The notes: generated by a model not told the origin, from the letters alone. DNA of 21,829 nucleotides from an uncultured Dialister sp. (GCA_900545365.1 UQYL01000024.1:1-21829), one strand, 5' to 3'; positions 1 through 8,034 are shown, numbered from the stretch's first letter. Numbers and translations: made by a program.

Positions 1-2698
1 TGTAGCGTTCGCCGAGCAGCACGTTCTGCGTCGCCTGCACGCCTACCATCTGACTCATGGGCGTGACCAGCGGGGGATATCCGAGGTCCTCTCTCACGCG
101 GGGAATTTCCTCCAACACCTGATTGAGTCTGTCGAGTGCGTTCTGCTGTTTGAGCTGCGAAAACAGGTTGGACAGCATTCCTCCCGGCACCTTGTAATTG
201 AGCGCGTCGGTGTCCGTGACCATAGCTAGCGGCATAAGAGTGCCGTCTGCTATGTAATCGTTGCGTATGGGCTTGAAAAAGTCGTTTACCTTTTTCATTA
301 CGTCGGCGTCGGCAACGCAGTCGTAGCCCAATTCTCTCAGAGCGTAAACAAGCGTTTCCGTCGCAGGCTGCGACGTGCCTCCCGAAAAAGCCGACGATGC
401 GGTATCGATGACGTCCGCGCCCGCTTCGATGCCTTTAAGATATGTGATGAAGGCAAGGCCCGTGGTGCAGTGCGTGTGCAGAACGACGGGCAGACCGACC
501 TTTTCTTTAAGCGCTTTGACCAGGTCGTAACACTCCTGCGGTCCCATGACGCCCGCCATGTCCTTGATGCACAGCATGTGGGCGCCCCGGCGCTCCAGCT
601 CCTTGGCCAGCTTCACATAGTACTCCAGGGGATATTTGTCCCGCTTGGGATCCAGGATGTCGCCGGTGTAGCAGAGCGCGACTTCGGCGAGTTTATTCTG
701 TTTCCGCACTTCGTCGATGGTGACGGTCATGTGGTCGAGCTGATTCAGGCAGTCGAATACGCGGAATACGTCCACGCCGTTCGCCGCGGCGCGCTGGATG
801 AAGTGACGCACCACGTTATCGGCGTAGTTTTCATAGCCTACGGTGTTCGCGCCGCGGGTGAGCATCTGGAAGAGGATGTTCGGAGCGGCTTCCCGCATGG
901 CGCGGAGGCGTTTCCACGGGCATTCGTCGAGGAAGCGGTACGCCACGTCGAAGGTCGCGCCGCCCCAGTTTTCAAAGGAGAAGAGCTGCGGCACATGGAC
1001 GGCGGTGTAGTGGATCGCCTGCATGATGTCGTGAGTGCGGACGCGGGTCGCCAGGAGGGACTGGTGCGCGTCGCGGTAGGTGGTGTCCATGAAGAGGACT
1101 TCCTTCTGTTCCTGCACCCATTTCGCGAATTTTTCCGGTCCCAATTCGTCGAGGAGCTGCTTCGTGCCTCTCGGCGCTTCTTCGTGGGACGCGTCCAGCA
1201 CCGGCACAGGAGCGAAGTCAGGCTTGTCCTGATGGCCCGCTCCGGCGTAGCCGTTGATGGTCACGTCGCCGATGTAGGCGAGGAGCTTCGTACCGCGGTC
1301 GCTCACGTCATGGGGATCGATGAGGAGCTCCGGATGGCGGTCGATATAATTGACGTCGCACAGGCCTTTCTGGAAATCGCCGGTGGCGAGCATATTCTGG
1401 AGGAAATAGATATTCGTCTTCACGCCGCTGATGCGGAATTCATTGAGACAGCGCTGCATGCGGCCGATGGCGTCGATGGGCGTCCGCGCGTAGGCGGTGA
1501 CTTTCACCAGCAGGGAATCGTAATACGGCGTGATGACCGCGCCGGTGTAGGCCGTGCCCGCGTCGAGACGGATGCCGGGGCCGCCGCCGCTCCGGTAGGC
1601 GATGATCTTGCCGGTATCGGGCATGAACTGATTCTGCGGATCTTCCGTGGTGATGCGGCACTGGATGGCCATGCCGTGATGGGTGATCTCTTCCTGGCGG
1701 CCGATGCCGATGACCGGATCTTCCAGGGAATACCCTTCGGCGATGAGGATCTGACTCTTTACGATATCGATGTCCGTGATGAGCTCGGTGACGGTGTGTT
1801 CGACCTGTACGCGCGGATTGACTTCAATGAAGTAGAAATGCTTCTCATCCTGATCGACGAGGAACTCGCACGTCCCCGCATTGACGTACTTCACGTTTTT
1901 CATGAGCTTGACGGCGGCGTCGCAGATCTCCTTCCGGAGGCCTTCCGGCAGGGACCAGGCCGGCGCCATCTCGATGACCTTCTGATGACGGCGCTGGATG
2001 GAGCAGTCCCGTTCGAAGAGGTGGACGATATGGCCATGCTCGTCGCCCATGATCTGCACTTCGATGTGCTTCGGATTCATGATGCACCGTTCTACGTATA
2101 CATCGTCGTCGCCGAAAGCCATCTTTGCTTCCGACTTCGCGCGGTGGTACGCGTCTTCCAGATCTTCCATGCGGTCCACATTTCTCATGCCGCGTCCGCC
2201 GCCGCCGTTGACGGCTTTGATCATGACCGGGAATCCGTACTTCTCGGCAAATTCCTTCACTTCTTCATAGCTCTTCACGGCCCCCTTCGTGCCGGGGATC
2301 ATGGGGATGCCTGCTTTTTCCGCCTGGATGCGGGCATTCACCTTGTCGCCGAACATGACGAGGTGCTCGACCTTCGGGCCGATGAAGATGATGCCTTCTT
2401 CTTCGCAGCGGCGGGCAAATTCCGCGTTCTCCGCGAGGAAGCCGTACCCCGGATGGATGGCGTCTACGCCGTGTTCTTTCGCGATGCGGATGATGTCTTC
2501 AATATCCAGGTACGCGTCGACCGGCTTTTTGCCTTCGCCCACCAGGTATGCCTCGTCCGCGCGGTTGCGGTGCAGAGACAGGATATCTTCTTTCGAGTAG
2601 ATCGCTACTGTACGGATGCCGAGCTCGCTGCACGCGCGGAATACGCGGATGGCGATCTCGCCGCGGTTCGCTACAAGGACTTTATGGATCGTTCTCAT
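1..2698 (-). CDS. pyc: Pyruvate carboxylase, N-terminal ~899 codons (3' end beyond window)
   Basis: ATP- and biotin-dependent carboxylation of pyruvate to oxaloacetate in the cytoplasm (anaplerosis). The protein starts MRTIHKVLVANRGEIAIRVF, the typical biotin carboxylase N-terminus, and the ATP-grasp biotin carboxylase domain fills about residues 1-450 (EVNPRVQVEH is visible). The carboxyltransferase domain follows, with the signature DTTYRDAHQSLLATRVRTHD near residue 540 and the metal/lysine motif CIKDMAG near residue 708. The last readable residues (PMSQMVGVQATQNVLLGERY) belong to the conserved carboxylase region before the biotin carrier domain, which is outside the window. Position and spacing fit the ~1145-aa single-chain enzyme rather than separate AccC and OadA subunits. 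The start at 2698 has an AGGAGGAGAA ribosome site just upstream. No frameshift seen. Confidence 0.96.
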   Translation of the reverse strand, partial: MRTIHKVLVANRGEIAIRVFRACSELGIRTVAIYSKEDILSLHRNRADEAYLVGEGKKPVDAYLDIEDIIRIAKEHGVDAIHPGYGFLAENAEFARRCEEEGIIFIGPKVEHLVMFGDKVNARIQAEKAGIPMIPGTKGAVKSYEEVKEFAEKYGFPVMIKAVNGGGGRGMRNVDRMEDLEDAYHRAKSEAKMAFGDDDVYVERCIMNPKHIEVQIMGDEHGHIVHLFERDCSIQRRHQKVIEMAPAWSLPEGLRKEICDAAVKLMKNVKYVNAGTCEFLVDQDEKHFYFIEVNPRVQVEHTVTELITDIDIVKSQILIAEGYSLEDPVIGIGRQEEITHHGMAIQCRITTEDPQNQFMPDTGKIIAYRSGGGPGIRLDAGTAYTGAVITPYYDSLLVKVTAYARTPIDAIGRMQRCLNEFRISGVKTNIYFLQNMLATGDFQKGLCDVNYIDRHPELLIDPHDVSDRGTKLLAYIGDVTINGYAGAGHQDKPDFAPVPVLDASHEEAPRGTKQLLDELGPEKFAKWVQEQKEVLFMDTTYRDAHQSLLATRVRTHDIMQAIHYTAVHVPQLFSFENWGGATFDVAYRFLDECPWKRLRAMREAAPNILFQMLTRGANTVGYENYADNVVRHFIQRAAANGVDVFRVFDCLNQLDHMTVTIDEVRKQNKLAEVALCYTGDILDPKRDKYPLEYYVKLAKELERRGAHMLCIKDMAGVMGPQECYDLVKALKEKVGLPVVLHTHCTTGLAFITYLKGIEAGADVIDTASSAFSGGTSQPATETLVYALRELGYDCVADADVMKKVNDFFKPIRNDYIADGTLMPLAMVTDTDALNYKVPGGMLSNLFSQLKQQNALDRLNQVLEEIPRVREDLGYPPLVTPMSQMVGVQATQNVLLGERY

Positions 2699-2776
2699 CG
2701 TTCTCCTCCTTCATATTTCAACTGCCGCCGAAGCGGCGCGATATAAGCAATACAAATCAAGAAATAAATACAGGGT

Positions 2777-2805
2777 GATACATTTTTATTTTAAAGCCCG
2801 GTCAA
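2777..2805 (-). promoter_or_regulatory. Weak candidate promoter for pyc
   Basis: On the minus strand TTGACC (2805..2800) is followed after 17 nt by TGTATC (2782..2777). The -35 is good and the -10 poor (3/6). A second weak option, TTTATT-17-TATATC, lies nearer the gene. The 5' leader also holds a small GCCGC/GCGGC hairpin near 2722..2735. The whole 2699..2840 stretch is AT-rich and has no gene. Confidence 0.3.
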
Positions 2806-2840
2806 GGTAAATTCAATATCAAAAAGCGTACACTTTATCG

Positions 2841-2879
2841 AAAAAATTAAAAAAGCAGCGGGAAAAGCCCCGCTGCTCC
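2841..2879 (-). terminator. Intrinsic terminator after tRNA-Leu
   Basis: Read on the minus strand: AGCAGCGGG and CCCGCTGCT form a 9-bp stem around a short loop, followed by a T-rich run (TTTTTTAATTTTTT). It lies 17 nt downstream of the tRNA 3' end and would end that transcript before pyc. Confidence 0.85.
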
Positions 2880-2895
2880 GCGCTGTCGATGAAAT

Positions 2896-2980
2896 TGGTG
2901 CGAACGGGGGGACTTGAACCCCCACGCCGTGCGGCATCAGAGCCTAAATCTGACGCGTCTGCCAATTCCGCCACGTTCGC
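2896..2980 (-). tRNA. tRNA-Leu (anticodon UAG), CCA encoded
   Basis: An 85-nt class II tRNA. The acceptor arms GCGAACG and CGTTCGC pair perfectly, followed by discriminator A and encoded CCA (2896..2898). The anticodon loop TTTAGGC gives anticodon TAG at 2944..2946 inside a TCAGA/TCTGA stem. The long variable arm (TGCCGCACGGCGT) and the D-arm are typical of leucine tRNAs, and the T-arm is GGGGG-TTCAAGT-CCCCC. The gene stands alone with its own promoter and terminator. Confidence 0.96.
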
Positions 2981-2990
2981 CTGCACGATT

Positions 2991-3019
2991 ATTATAAAAA
3001 AGCCCTCCCCCGCCGTCAA
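2991..3019 (-). promoter_or_regulatory. Sigma-A promoter of tRNA-Leu
   Basis: On the minus strand TTGACG (3019..3014), a 17-nt spacer, then TATAAT (2996..2991). The -10 is perfect and the -35 is 5/6. The predicted start lies a few bases before the tRNA 5' end at 2980. Confidence 0.85.
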
Positions 3020-3059
3020 GGCGCGCGCCGGGAAATATCAACTTTTCTCATTCTCATCC

Positions 3060-3088
3060 TTGACAATTCTGTCATGACAGGCTAAGAT
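3060..3088 (+). promoter_or_regulatory. Sigma-A promoter with palindromic operator candidate
   Basis: TTGACA (3060..3065), a spacer of exactly 17 nt, then TAAGAT (3083..3088, 4/6). The spacer contains the perfect 12-bp palindrome CTGTCATGACAG at 3069..3080. The -35 bases also form TGACA-attc-TGTCA with its left half. Three half-sites thus overlap the polymerase footprint, which suggests repressor control. It faces away from the tRNA promoter about 40 bp to its left. Confidence 0.6.
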
Positions 3089-3094
3089 AAGGAC

Positions 3095-3214
3095 GTAAGC
3101 AAAAGATCTGTCCCCATTCATCACGGTAAATGTCATTGTATTTCCTTATTTCACACACTTCACCGGCGCTGAGCAGAGCGCCCCTGACGGGCTCCCTTCG
3201 GGGAGTCTTTTTTT
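3095..3214 (+). ncRNA. Candidate small RNA or attenuated leader, ~120 nt
   Basis: Inferred transcript from the promoter at 3060..3088 to the terminator at 3190..3214. It encodes no convincing protein: a 51-codon frame from 3130 lacks a ribosome site and runs through the terminator. A second hairpin, GGCGCT/AGCGCC (3165..3170 with 3177..3182), precedes the terminator. I do not recognise a known riboswitch or RNA family. It could be an independent sRNA, or a leader whose read-through feeds the redox operon starting at 3333. Confidence 0.4.
3190..3214 (+). terminator. Intrinsic terminator in the intergenic region
   Basis: GGCTCCC, loop TTCG, GGGAGTC (7-bp stem with one G-T pair), then seven T at 3208..3214. 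It is oriented on the plus strand, where no protein gene lies upstream, so it supports a separate RNA transcript. Confidence 0.75.
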
Positions 3215-3287
3215 GTGCCCGCTCCCGCCGCGCAGCGGTCTCCGCGTATCGCTTTCCCTCTGCCCGGCGGTTTCCGTTCATTTGAAA

Positions 3288-3296
3288 TGTTATAAT
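3288..3296 (+). promoter_or_regulatory. Extended -10 promoter of the redox operon
   Basis: TGT followed by a perfect TATAAT (3291..3296) forms an extended -10 element 36 bp before the ATG at 3333. No good -35 is seen at the expected distance (TTTCCG is too close), which is usual for extended -10 promoters. Confidence 0.55.
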
Positions 3297-3332
3297 AAAA
3301 ATATAATGGAATTTAGAAAGAAGGTGCTCCCC

Positions 3333-3836
3333 ATGACAGAAAAAAAACATTGGACAGAAGAAGAGCGGAAAGCGCTCGCCGAGAAGGCGGCGGCGAACGC
3401 GGGCGAACATTTCCGCCACGGGCTGAACTGCAGCGAGTGCGTGCTGAAAGGGTTCCTCGATCTGGGCCTTTCCGATTACCCGCCGGAGACGGTGGGCCTC
3501 GTCTCCGGCATGGGCGGCGGCATCGGCGGCACGGGCCACCTCTGCGGCGCGGTGAACGCGGGGCTGCTCGTCATTTCCTCCATGCACGGCCGGAGGGACC
3601 CCTATGAAAAAGAGACTTTTGAAGAACGGCTGGATCAGCTCCACCACCCGGAGACGGGCATCTATCCCCGCCACGCGGCGTACCTCCGCGCCGTCGTGAC
3701 CGAGCTGGGCTCCGCGGAATGCCGCGACCTCTGTCTGCCCTATCCCGATTTCGATTCCAAAGACCGCAAGAGAAACTGCAAGAAAATCATTCAGACCTGC
3801 GCCCGCATCGCCACCGAGATGGCGCTCCGCGACTGA
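3333..3836 (+). CDS. C_GCAxxG_C_C family putative redox protein
   Basis: Cytoplasmic 167-aa protein. The cysteine layout matches the C_GCAxxG_C_C family (TIGR01909-like): NCSEC (C33, C36), a glycine-rich GMGGGIGGTGHLCGAVNAG segment (C71), then C130, C134, C149 and C156 in the C-terminal third. Members are thought to bind a metal or cluster, or to do thiol chemistry; no reaction is firmly established. I chose ATG 3333 because GAAGGTG sits six bases upstream. An upstream in-frame ATG at 3306 has no ribosome site and overlaps the promoter leader. The CoA-disulfide reductase gene starts nine bases after this stop with its ribosome site on the stop codon (TGAGGTG), so the two are co-transcribed and probably act together in thiol/disulfide metabolism. 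Confidence 0.88.
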   Translation: MTEKKHWTEEERKALAEKAAANAGEHFRHGLNCSECVLKGFLDLGLSDYPPETVGLVSGMGGGIGGTGHLCGAVNAGLLVISSMHGRRDPYEKETFEERLDQLHHPETGIYPRHAAYLRAVVTELGSAECRDLCLPYPDFDSKDRKRNCKKIIQTCARIATEMALRD

Positions 3837-3844
3837 GGTGCGCC

Positions 3845-5533
3845 ATGGCGAAGGAATATGTGATCGTCGGCGGCGTGGCAGGCGGCGCCTCCGCCGCGGC
3901 GCGTCTCCGCCGTCTTGATGAAACGGCGGACATCGTCCTTTTTGAAAAGGGGCCGTGCATTTCCTATTCCAACTGTGCTCTCCCCTATGCTCTCTCCGAT
4001 ACGGTGCCGGAGCTCTCCTCGCTCATTCTCATGACGCCGGAACGCTTCCGGGCGCAGCACCGCATCGACGTGCGCACCGATTCCGAAGTGACGGCCATTC
4101 TCCGGGAAGAGAAGAAGGTGCGCGTCCGCGAAACGGGCGGCCGCGTCTATGAAGAATCCTATGATTTCCTCGTCCTCTCTCCCGGCGCGGCGCCCAACAT
4201 CCCGCCCATCCCCGGCGCGGACCGGCCGAACGTCTTCCCCCTGACCACGCCGAAAGACGCCGCCGCCATCCGGCAGTACGCCGAGACCTGCGGCGCGCGC
4301 ACCGCGGCGATCATCGGCGGCGGATTCATCGGCATCGAAGCGGCGGTGAATCTCAGCGCCTCCATGGATGTCTCCCTCATCCAGACGGGCAGTCAGATCC
4401 TCCTCCAGCTCGACCGGGACATGGCGCAGATTCTTGAAAAAGAGCTGCTCGACAACGGCGTCCGCCTCCTTCTCGGCGGCCGGACGACAGCCGTCGAAGA
4501 GCGCGCCGTGCGTCTCGCCTCCGGAGAAGTCATTCCTGCCGACCTGGTCATCATGGCGACCGGCGTCACGCCCCGCGTCTCTCTGGCCCGCGCGGCGGGG
4601 CTTGCCATCGGACCGAGCGGGGCCATCGCCACCGACACGGACGGCCGCACCTCCGACCCGTCCATCTTCGCCGTAGGCGACGCGGCGGAAGTCATGCTGT
4701 CCATGAAGCGGCAGAAAGGCCGCCTCTCTCTCGCCTTCCCCGCGCAGCGAGACGCCCGCCGGGCCGCCGACGCCATCTGCGGGCGCCCCGGGCCGAACCG
4801 GGGCTACCTGGGCAGCTTCGGCATCGACGTCTTCCGGCTCCGCGCCGCGGCGACCGGGCTGAATGAAAAAGAGATCGAAGCCCTCCGCATTCCCCATGAC
4901 ACCGCCTATGTCATCCCCTTCGACAGGGTGAGCCTCATGCCCGGCGCTTCCCCTATTCACCTGAAAGTCCATTTTGAGACGCCCACGGGCCGCCTCCTCG
5001 GCGCGCAGGCCGTCGGGCAGGGCGCGGCAGACCGGCGCATCGACGTGATCGCCGCCGTCATGGCAAAAGGCGGGACCCTCGAAGACCTGGCCGACACCGA
5101 CCTCTGCTACGCGCCGCCCTTCGCCGCGGCGAAAGACGCCGTCCACCTGGCGGGGCTCGCCGGGCTGAATCTCCTCCACGGCGAATACCGCCAGATCCCC
5201 GCCTCCGCCGTGCGGGGCCTCGCGGAAGCGTGCGCGGCCATCATCGACGTGCGGGAAAAAGGCGAATACGAGGCGGGCCATATCCGGGGCGCCGTCAATC
5301 TGCCCCTCTCCGAACTGCGGGACCGCCTCGGCGAACTGCCGAAAGACCGGCCCCTCTACCTCCACTGCCGCTCCGGTCAGAGGAGCTACTACGCCTGCCG
5401 CATCCTCGCGGCCCGCGGCTTCCGGGATGTGTACAACATCGCCGGAGGGTTCCTCGCGGTGTGCCACGAAGAATACATCCCCGACCGCCTCACAGGCCGC
5501 GCGCCCATCGTGACGGCATACAATTTCAATTAA
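3845..5533 (+). CDS. CoA-disulfide reductase / NADH oxidase with C-terminal rhodanese domain
   Basis: Flavoprotein of 562 aa of the CoADR-Rhd type: NAD(P)H-dependent reduction of CoA disulfide, CoA persulfide or polysulfide. It opens with the FAD-binding motif GGVAGGASAAARLRRL (residues 9-24). The single redox cysteine C44 lies in YSNCALPYA. An NAD-binding GGGFIGIEAA motif sits near residue 158 and the second FAD motif (FAVGDAAEV) near 277. A dimerisation domain follows, then a rhodanese domain from about residue 460 with the active-site loop CRSGQRS (C508). The fused rhodanese indicates sulfane-sulfur substrates. The gene starts nine bases after the C_GCAxxG_C_C gene and ends at a bidirectional terminator. 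It could function mainly as an NADH oxidase or persulfide reductase; sequence alone cannot separate these. Confidence 0.93.
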   Translation: MAKEYVIVGGVAGGASAAARLRRLDETADIVLFEKGPCISYSNCALPYALSDTVPELSSLILMTPERFRAQHRIDVRTDSEVTAILREEKKVRVRETGGRVYEESYDFLVLSPGAAPNIPPIPGADRPNVFPLTTPKDAAAIRQYAETCGARTAAIIGGGFIGIEAAVNLSASMDVSLIQTGSQILLQLDRDMAQILEKELLDNGVRLLLGGRTTAVEERAVRLASGEVIPADLVIMATGVTPRVSLARAAGLAIGPSGAIATDTDGRTSDPSIFAVGDAAEVMLSMKRQKGRLSLAFPAQRDARRAADAICGRPGPNRGYLGSFGIDVFRLRAAATGLNEKEIEALRIPHDTAYVIPFDRVSLMPGASPIHLKVHFETPTGRLLGAQAVGQGAADRRIDVIAAVMAKGGTLEDLADTDLCYAPPFAAAKDAVHLAGLAGLNLLHGEYRQIPASAVRGLAEACAAIIDVREKGEYEAGHIRGAVNLPLSELRDRLGELPKDRPLYLHCRSGQRSYYACRILAARGFRDVYNIAGGFLAVCHEEYIPDRLTGRAPIVTAYNFN

Positions 5534-5541
5534 CGGCACAG

Positions 5542-5586
5542 AAAAAGCCTGCATTCTTTTTGAGGAATGCGGGCTTTTCTTTTTTA
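5542..5586. terminator. Bidirectional terminator between converging operons
   Basis: AGCCTGCATTC and GAATGCGGGCT pair around a T-rich loop. The stem is flanked by five A on the left and a T-rich run on the right, so it can serve both the reductase operon (plus) and the ABC permease (minus). Confidence 0.8.
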
Positions 5587-6843
5587 CAGGATGGAGGAGA
5601 TGTCTTTTTTGCGGATGAGCCACGCCGGGAGGAGGCCGGAGAGCATGCCCAGGAGGCAGACGGCGAGCGGCGGGATGAGGCTCTCCGGGACGGGGGCGGA
5701 AGTCATGACGACGGCGGCCCGGCCTGCCACGGCGCGCGCCGCGAGGGCGCTGCCGCCCCAGCCGATGAGCCAGCCCGCGGCGGAGCCGGTGAGGAGAAGG
5801 AGCGCCTGTTCCGCCGCGAGGAGCCGGGCGATGCTGCCGCTGCCCGCGCCGAGGGCCCGGAGGAGAGCAAATTCTTTGAGCCGCGACAGACCGTTCCAGT
5901 ACATGGAGAGGAGCGTGATGAGCACGGCCGCGCCGATGAGGCCGCCCGCGAGGAGCTGCCAGAATTCCCGGCTCTGCCCGGCCATGCTGTAGAGGGCGAT
6001 GAGCGTCTGCGACGGGAAGATGAGCTGGGTCTCTCCGCTCCGTTCGCGCTGCGCCGCGGAGAGGAGCTCCATGGCTTCTTTGTAGCCTTTCGGATGGACG
6101 AGGATGACCGTCACGTCGCCTTTCCCTTCGGCGAGGACCGACGTCTCCGCGGGAGCGGCTTTTTGCGGCGCGCTCTTCCTCACGAGTCCGCCCCGGCGGA
6201 CGGCGCCCGGCTGATGGCGGTGGGCGCTCCACACGTCTTCGATGGGGATGAGGACGGCCGTGTCATAGGGCCCGCCCACGGGCGAGAGGATGCCTGTCAC
6301 GCGGTATTCGCCGTGTTCCTGTCCCGGCGCGGCGGTGACGCCGTGCATGGTGCGGAAGGTGTCGCCGATGCGGAGGCCTGTCCGTTTCGCGGTCTCGCTG
6401 CCGACGACGGCTTCGCCGCTTCCCTGAAAGGGCCGGCCTTCGGCAACGCGGAGCCACGGGCCGGATCTTTTATTCGGCGCGTAGGAGAAGATCTCTTTTT
6501 CCGTCCCGGCGATGCGGAATCCCCGGTAGTTATCGCCGAAGGCAAGAGGAATGACCAGATCGGCTTTCCCGCTCTGCCGGAGTTTTTCCACTTCTCCGTA
6601 GGAGATATTCCCGATGGGATGATCCCGAAGGAAGACCGTATTGATGACGAGCTGGTACGGCGAGCCTTTCGCGCCGGCGAGGATGGGAAAGGGCTCCACT
6701 GCCCGGTTCAGTCCGTTGTAGAGGCCCGCGGCCATCTGGATGAGAAAGACCGGGAGAGCACACGCCGCGGCGAGGATGAGGAGCAGGAGCGCGTGCCGCG
6801 CGGGACGGCGCAGCAGGGAGAGACAGGCCAGACGCAGGATCAT
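5584..6843 (-). CDS. FtsX/MacB-like ABC transporter permease
   Basis: Inner-membrane permease of 419 aa. One N-terminal membrane helix (about residues 14-37) is followed by a large extracytoplasmic domain (about 40-275) and three C-terminal helices (near 280-305, 330-350 and 385-408). The final block holds SRLKEFALLRALGAGSGSI, the typical FtsX segment. This is the MacB/LolCE/DevC topology, usually for lipoprotein, lipid or peptide extrusion; the substrate is not evident. Its ATG overlaps the stop of the ATPase gene (ATGA at 6840..6843), giving strict translational coupling. It ends in the terminator shared with the converging reductase operon. The exported CPFC protein upstream may be its partner. 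Confidence 0.88.
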   Translation of the reverse strand: MILRLACLSLLRRPARHALLLLILAAACALPVFLIQMAAGLYNGLNRAVEPFPILAGAKGSPYQLVINTVFLRDHPIGNISYGEVEKLRQSGKADLVIPLAFGDNYRGFRIAGTEKEIFSYAPNKRSGPWLRVAEGRPFQGSGEAVVGSETAKRTGLRIGDTFRTMHGVTAAPGQEHGEYRVTGILSPVGGPYDTAVLIPIEDVWSAHRHQPGAVRRGGLVRKSAPQKAAPAETSVLAEGKGDVTVILVHPKGYKEAMELLSAAQRERSGETQLIFPSQTLIALYSMAGQSREFWQLLAGGLIGAAVLITLLSMYWNGLSRLKEFALLRALGAGSGSIARLLAAEQALLLLTGSAAGWLIGWGGSALAARAVAGRAAVVMTSAPVPESLIPPLAVCLLGMLSGLLPAWLIRKKDISSIL

Positions 6844-7505
6844 TCCGCTGCCTCCTTTCTGAGATAAAACCGGCGGGGAAACAGTTCCTGCACGGCGGGA
6901 TCGTGAGTCGCGCAGAGGAGGGTGCATCCGCTCTCCCGCTGGTAGGCGAGGAGACTCTCCATGAGGAGGCGGCTGTTCGCCGCGTCGAGGCTCGCCGTTG
7001 GCTCGTCCGCCAGAAGGAGGGACGGTGCGGTGAGGATGGCCCGGATGAATCCGGCCCGCTGTTTTTCTCCGCCTGAAAGGTGGGAGGGCATGCGCCGCCC
7101 ATAGCCTTTCATGCCCAGTTTTTCGAGCCACGCCTCCGCTTCTTCCTGTTTTTCTTTTCTGTTTTTCCCGGCAAATTCCGCGGCGAGGAGGATATTTTCC
7201 ATCACCGTGAGGTACGGCAGGAGGAGGGCTTCCTGGAAGATGTATCCCACGTGGCCCGCGCGCCACCGGGAGAGCCCGTCGGCGGTCATCCCGGAGAGCT
7301 CCGTCCCATCCACGGTGATCCGTCCTTCCGTGGGCCGGAGGAGCCCGGAAAGGCAGTGGAAGAAGGTGGATTTCCCGCTGCCCGAAGGACCGATGAGGGC
7401 GCACGCCGCGCCGTCTTCGAGCTGAAACTCCGGAACGGAGAGCGCCCGAAGGCGGCGGCCTTCTCCGTCAGGAAAGTCGCAGATCAGATGTTCCGCATGG
7501 ATCAT
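6840..7505 (-). CDS. ABC transporter ATP-binding protein (LolD/DevA/MacB type)
   Basis: Cytoplasmic ATPase of 221 aa that powers the adjoining permease. Walker A is GPSGSGKST (39-47), the Q-loop is near YIFQEALLL, the signature is LSGGEKQR (143-150), Walker B is LLLADEP (163-169) and the switch histidine is H201 in ATHD. All catalytic motifs are intact. ATG at 7505 has AAAGGGA upstream. It is preceded by a bidirectional terminator that separates it from the CPFC gene, so it is likely read by partial read-through or from its own promoter. It overlaps the permease by 4 bp. Confidence 0.94.
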   Translation of the reverse strand: MIHAEHLICDFPDGEGRRLRALSVPEFQLEDGAACALIGPSGSGKSTFFHCLSGLLRPTEGRITVDGTELSGMTADGLSRWRAGHVGYIFQEALLLPYLTVMENILLAAEFAGKNRKEKQEEAEAWLEKLGMKGYGRRMPSHLSGGEKQRAGFIRAILTAPSLLLADEPTASLDAANSRLLMESLLAYQRESGCTLLCATHDPAVQELFPRRFYLRKEAAE

Positions 7506-7538
7506 GATGTCCCTTTCTGCCCCTGCGGGGCGTTTTCT

Positions 7539-7587
7539 AAAAAGAAAGCTTTCCTCTTCGTTTCGGGAAGAGAAAAGCTCTTTTTTT
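7539..7587. terminator. Bidirectional terminator between the CPFC gene and the ABC genes
   Basis: AGCTTTCCTCTTC pairs with GAAGAGAAAAGCT (13 bp, one mismatch) around a GTTTCGG-type loop. There is an A-run at the left and seven T at the right. On the minus strand it lies directly after the CPFC gene stop and may attenuate transcription into the ABC genes. Confidence 0.7.
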
Positions 7588-8032
7588 ACAGGGCCTCTAT
7601 GGTGTCCGCGGCGATGCGGAGCTGGCTCACGAAGCCCGTTTCTTCATCGACCTCGCTCCCGATCTCCAGCGTCCCCGTCACGGATATGGGGGAATCATAG
7701 GGGAGCGCCGTGACCGGCTCGGAGACTTTCACCACGATGATATTGTCCGGCCAGTCGGCGTCGCTGGAGCAGAAGGGGCACACCGACATGGGCACTTCTG
7801 TCAGGACGAAGAAGCGGATCGTCGGCGTGAGGGGCGGCGCCATGTAGCCCGTCATGGTGACGGAGCTTCCTTCGAGGGACGCCGCTTTGTCGGAAAGCAC
7901 CAGGCCCGCCGCCGTCCAGTCGCTGTAGAGCTCGCCGAAGGAGAGGCTCTCCGCCGACGCGCCGAAGGGAAGCGCCGCGCAGAGGGCCAGGCACGCCCCG
8001 GCAGCCGCTCTGCGGAGGAAAGAGGCGGTCAT
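7586..8032 (-). CDS. Exported CPFC-motif protein, DUF3299-like
   Basis: Predicted exported protein of 148 aa. A classical signal peptide (RR, then a hydrophobic Ala/Leu stretch) ends at FGASA before ESLSF. The mature part contains a VTMTGYMAPPL segment, a CPFC pair (PMSVCPFCSSDADWP) and a VTGTLEI strand, giving an OB-fold-like impression. It recalls DUF3299-type proteins often found beside MacB-like ABC transporters; that assignment is from memory. CPFC could bind metal or act as a thiol pair. ATG lies two bases after the alkaline phosphatase stop, with GAAGGAAG inside that gene as ribosome site, so it is translationally coupled to it. The ABC pair follows on the same strand. Confidence 0.75.
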   Translation of the reverse strand: MTASFLRRAAAGACLALCAALPFGASAESLSFGELYSDWTAAGLVLSDKAASLEGSSVTMTGYMAPPLTPTIRFFVLTEVPMSVCPFCSSDADWPDNIIVVKVSEPVTALPYDSPISVTGTLEIGSEVDEETGFVSQLRIAADTIEAL

Positions 8033-8034
8033 CC

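Noticed and set aside
470..2746. 758-codon open frame on the plus strand
   Set aside because: It is the antisense shadow of pyruvate carboxylase, whose minus-strand frame has all family motifs. High GC makes long antisense frames common here.
3213..3332. Longer N-terminus for the C_GCAxxG_C_C protein
   Set aside because: The upstream part spans a terminator tail and the promoter and has no ribosome site; ATG 3333 has one.
3791..6232. 813-codon open frame on the minus strand
   Set aside because: Antisense to the CoA-disulfide reductase and continuing across the terminator into another gene's wrong frame; composition is a low-complexity Arg/Ala/Gly shadow.
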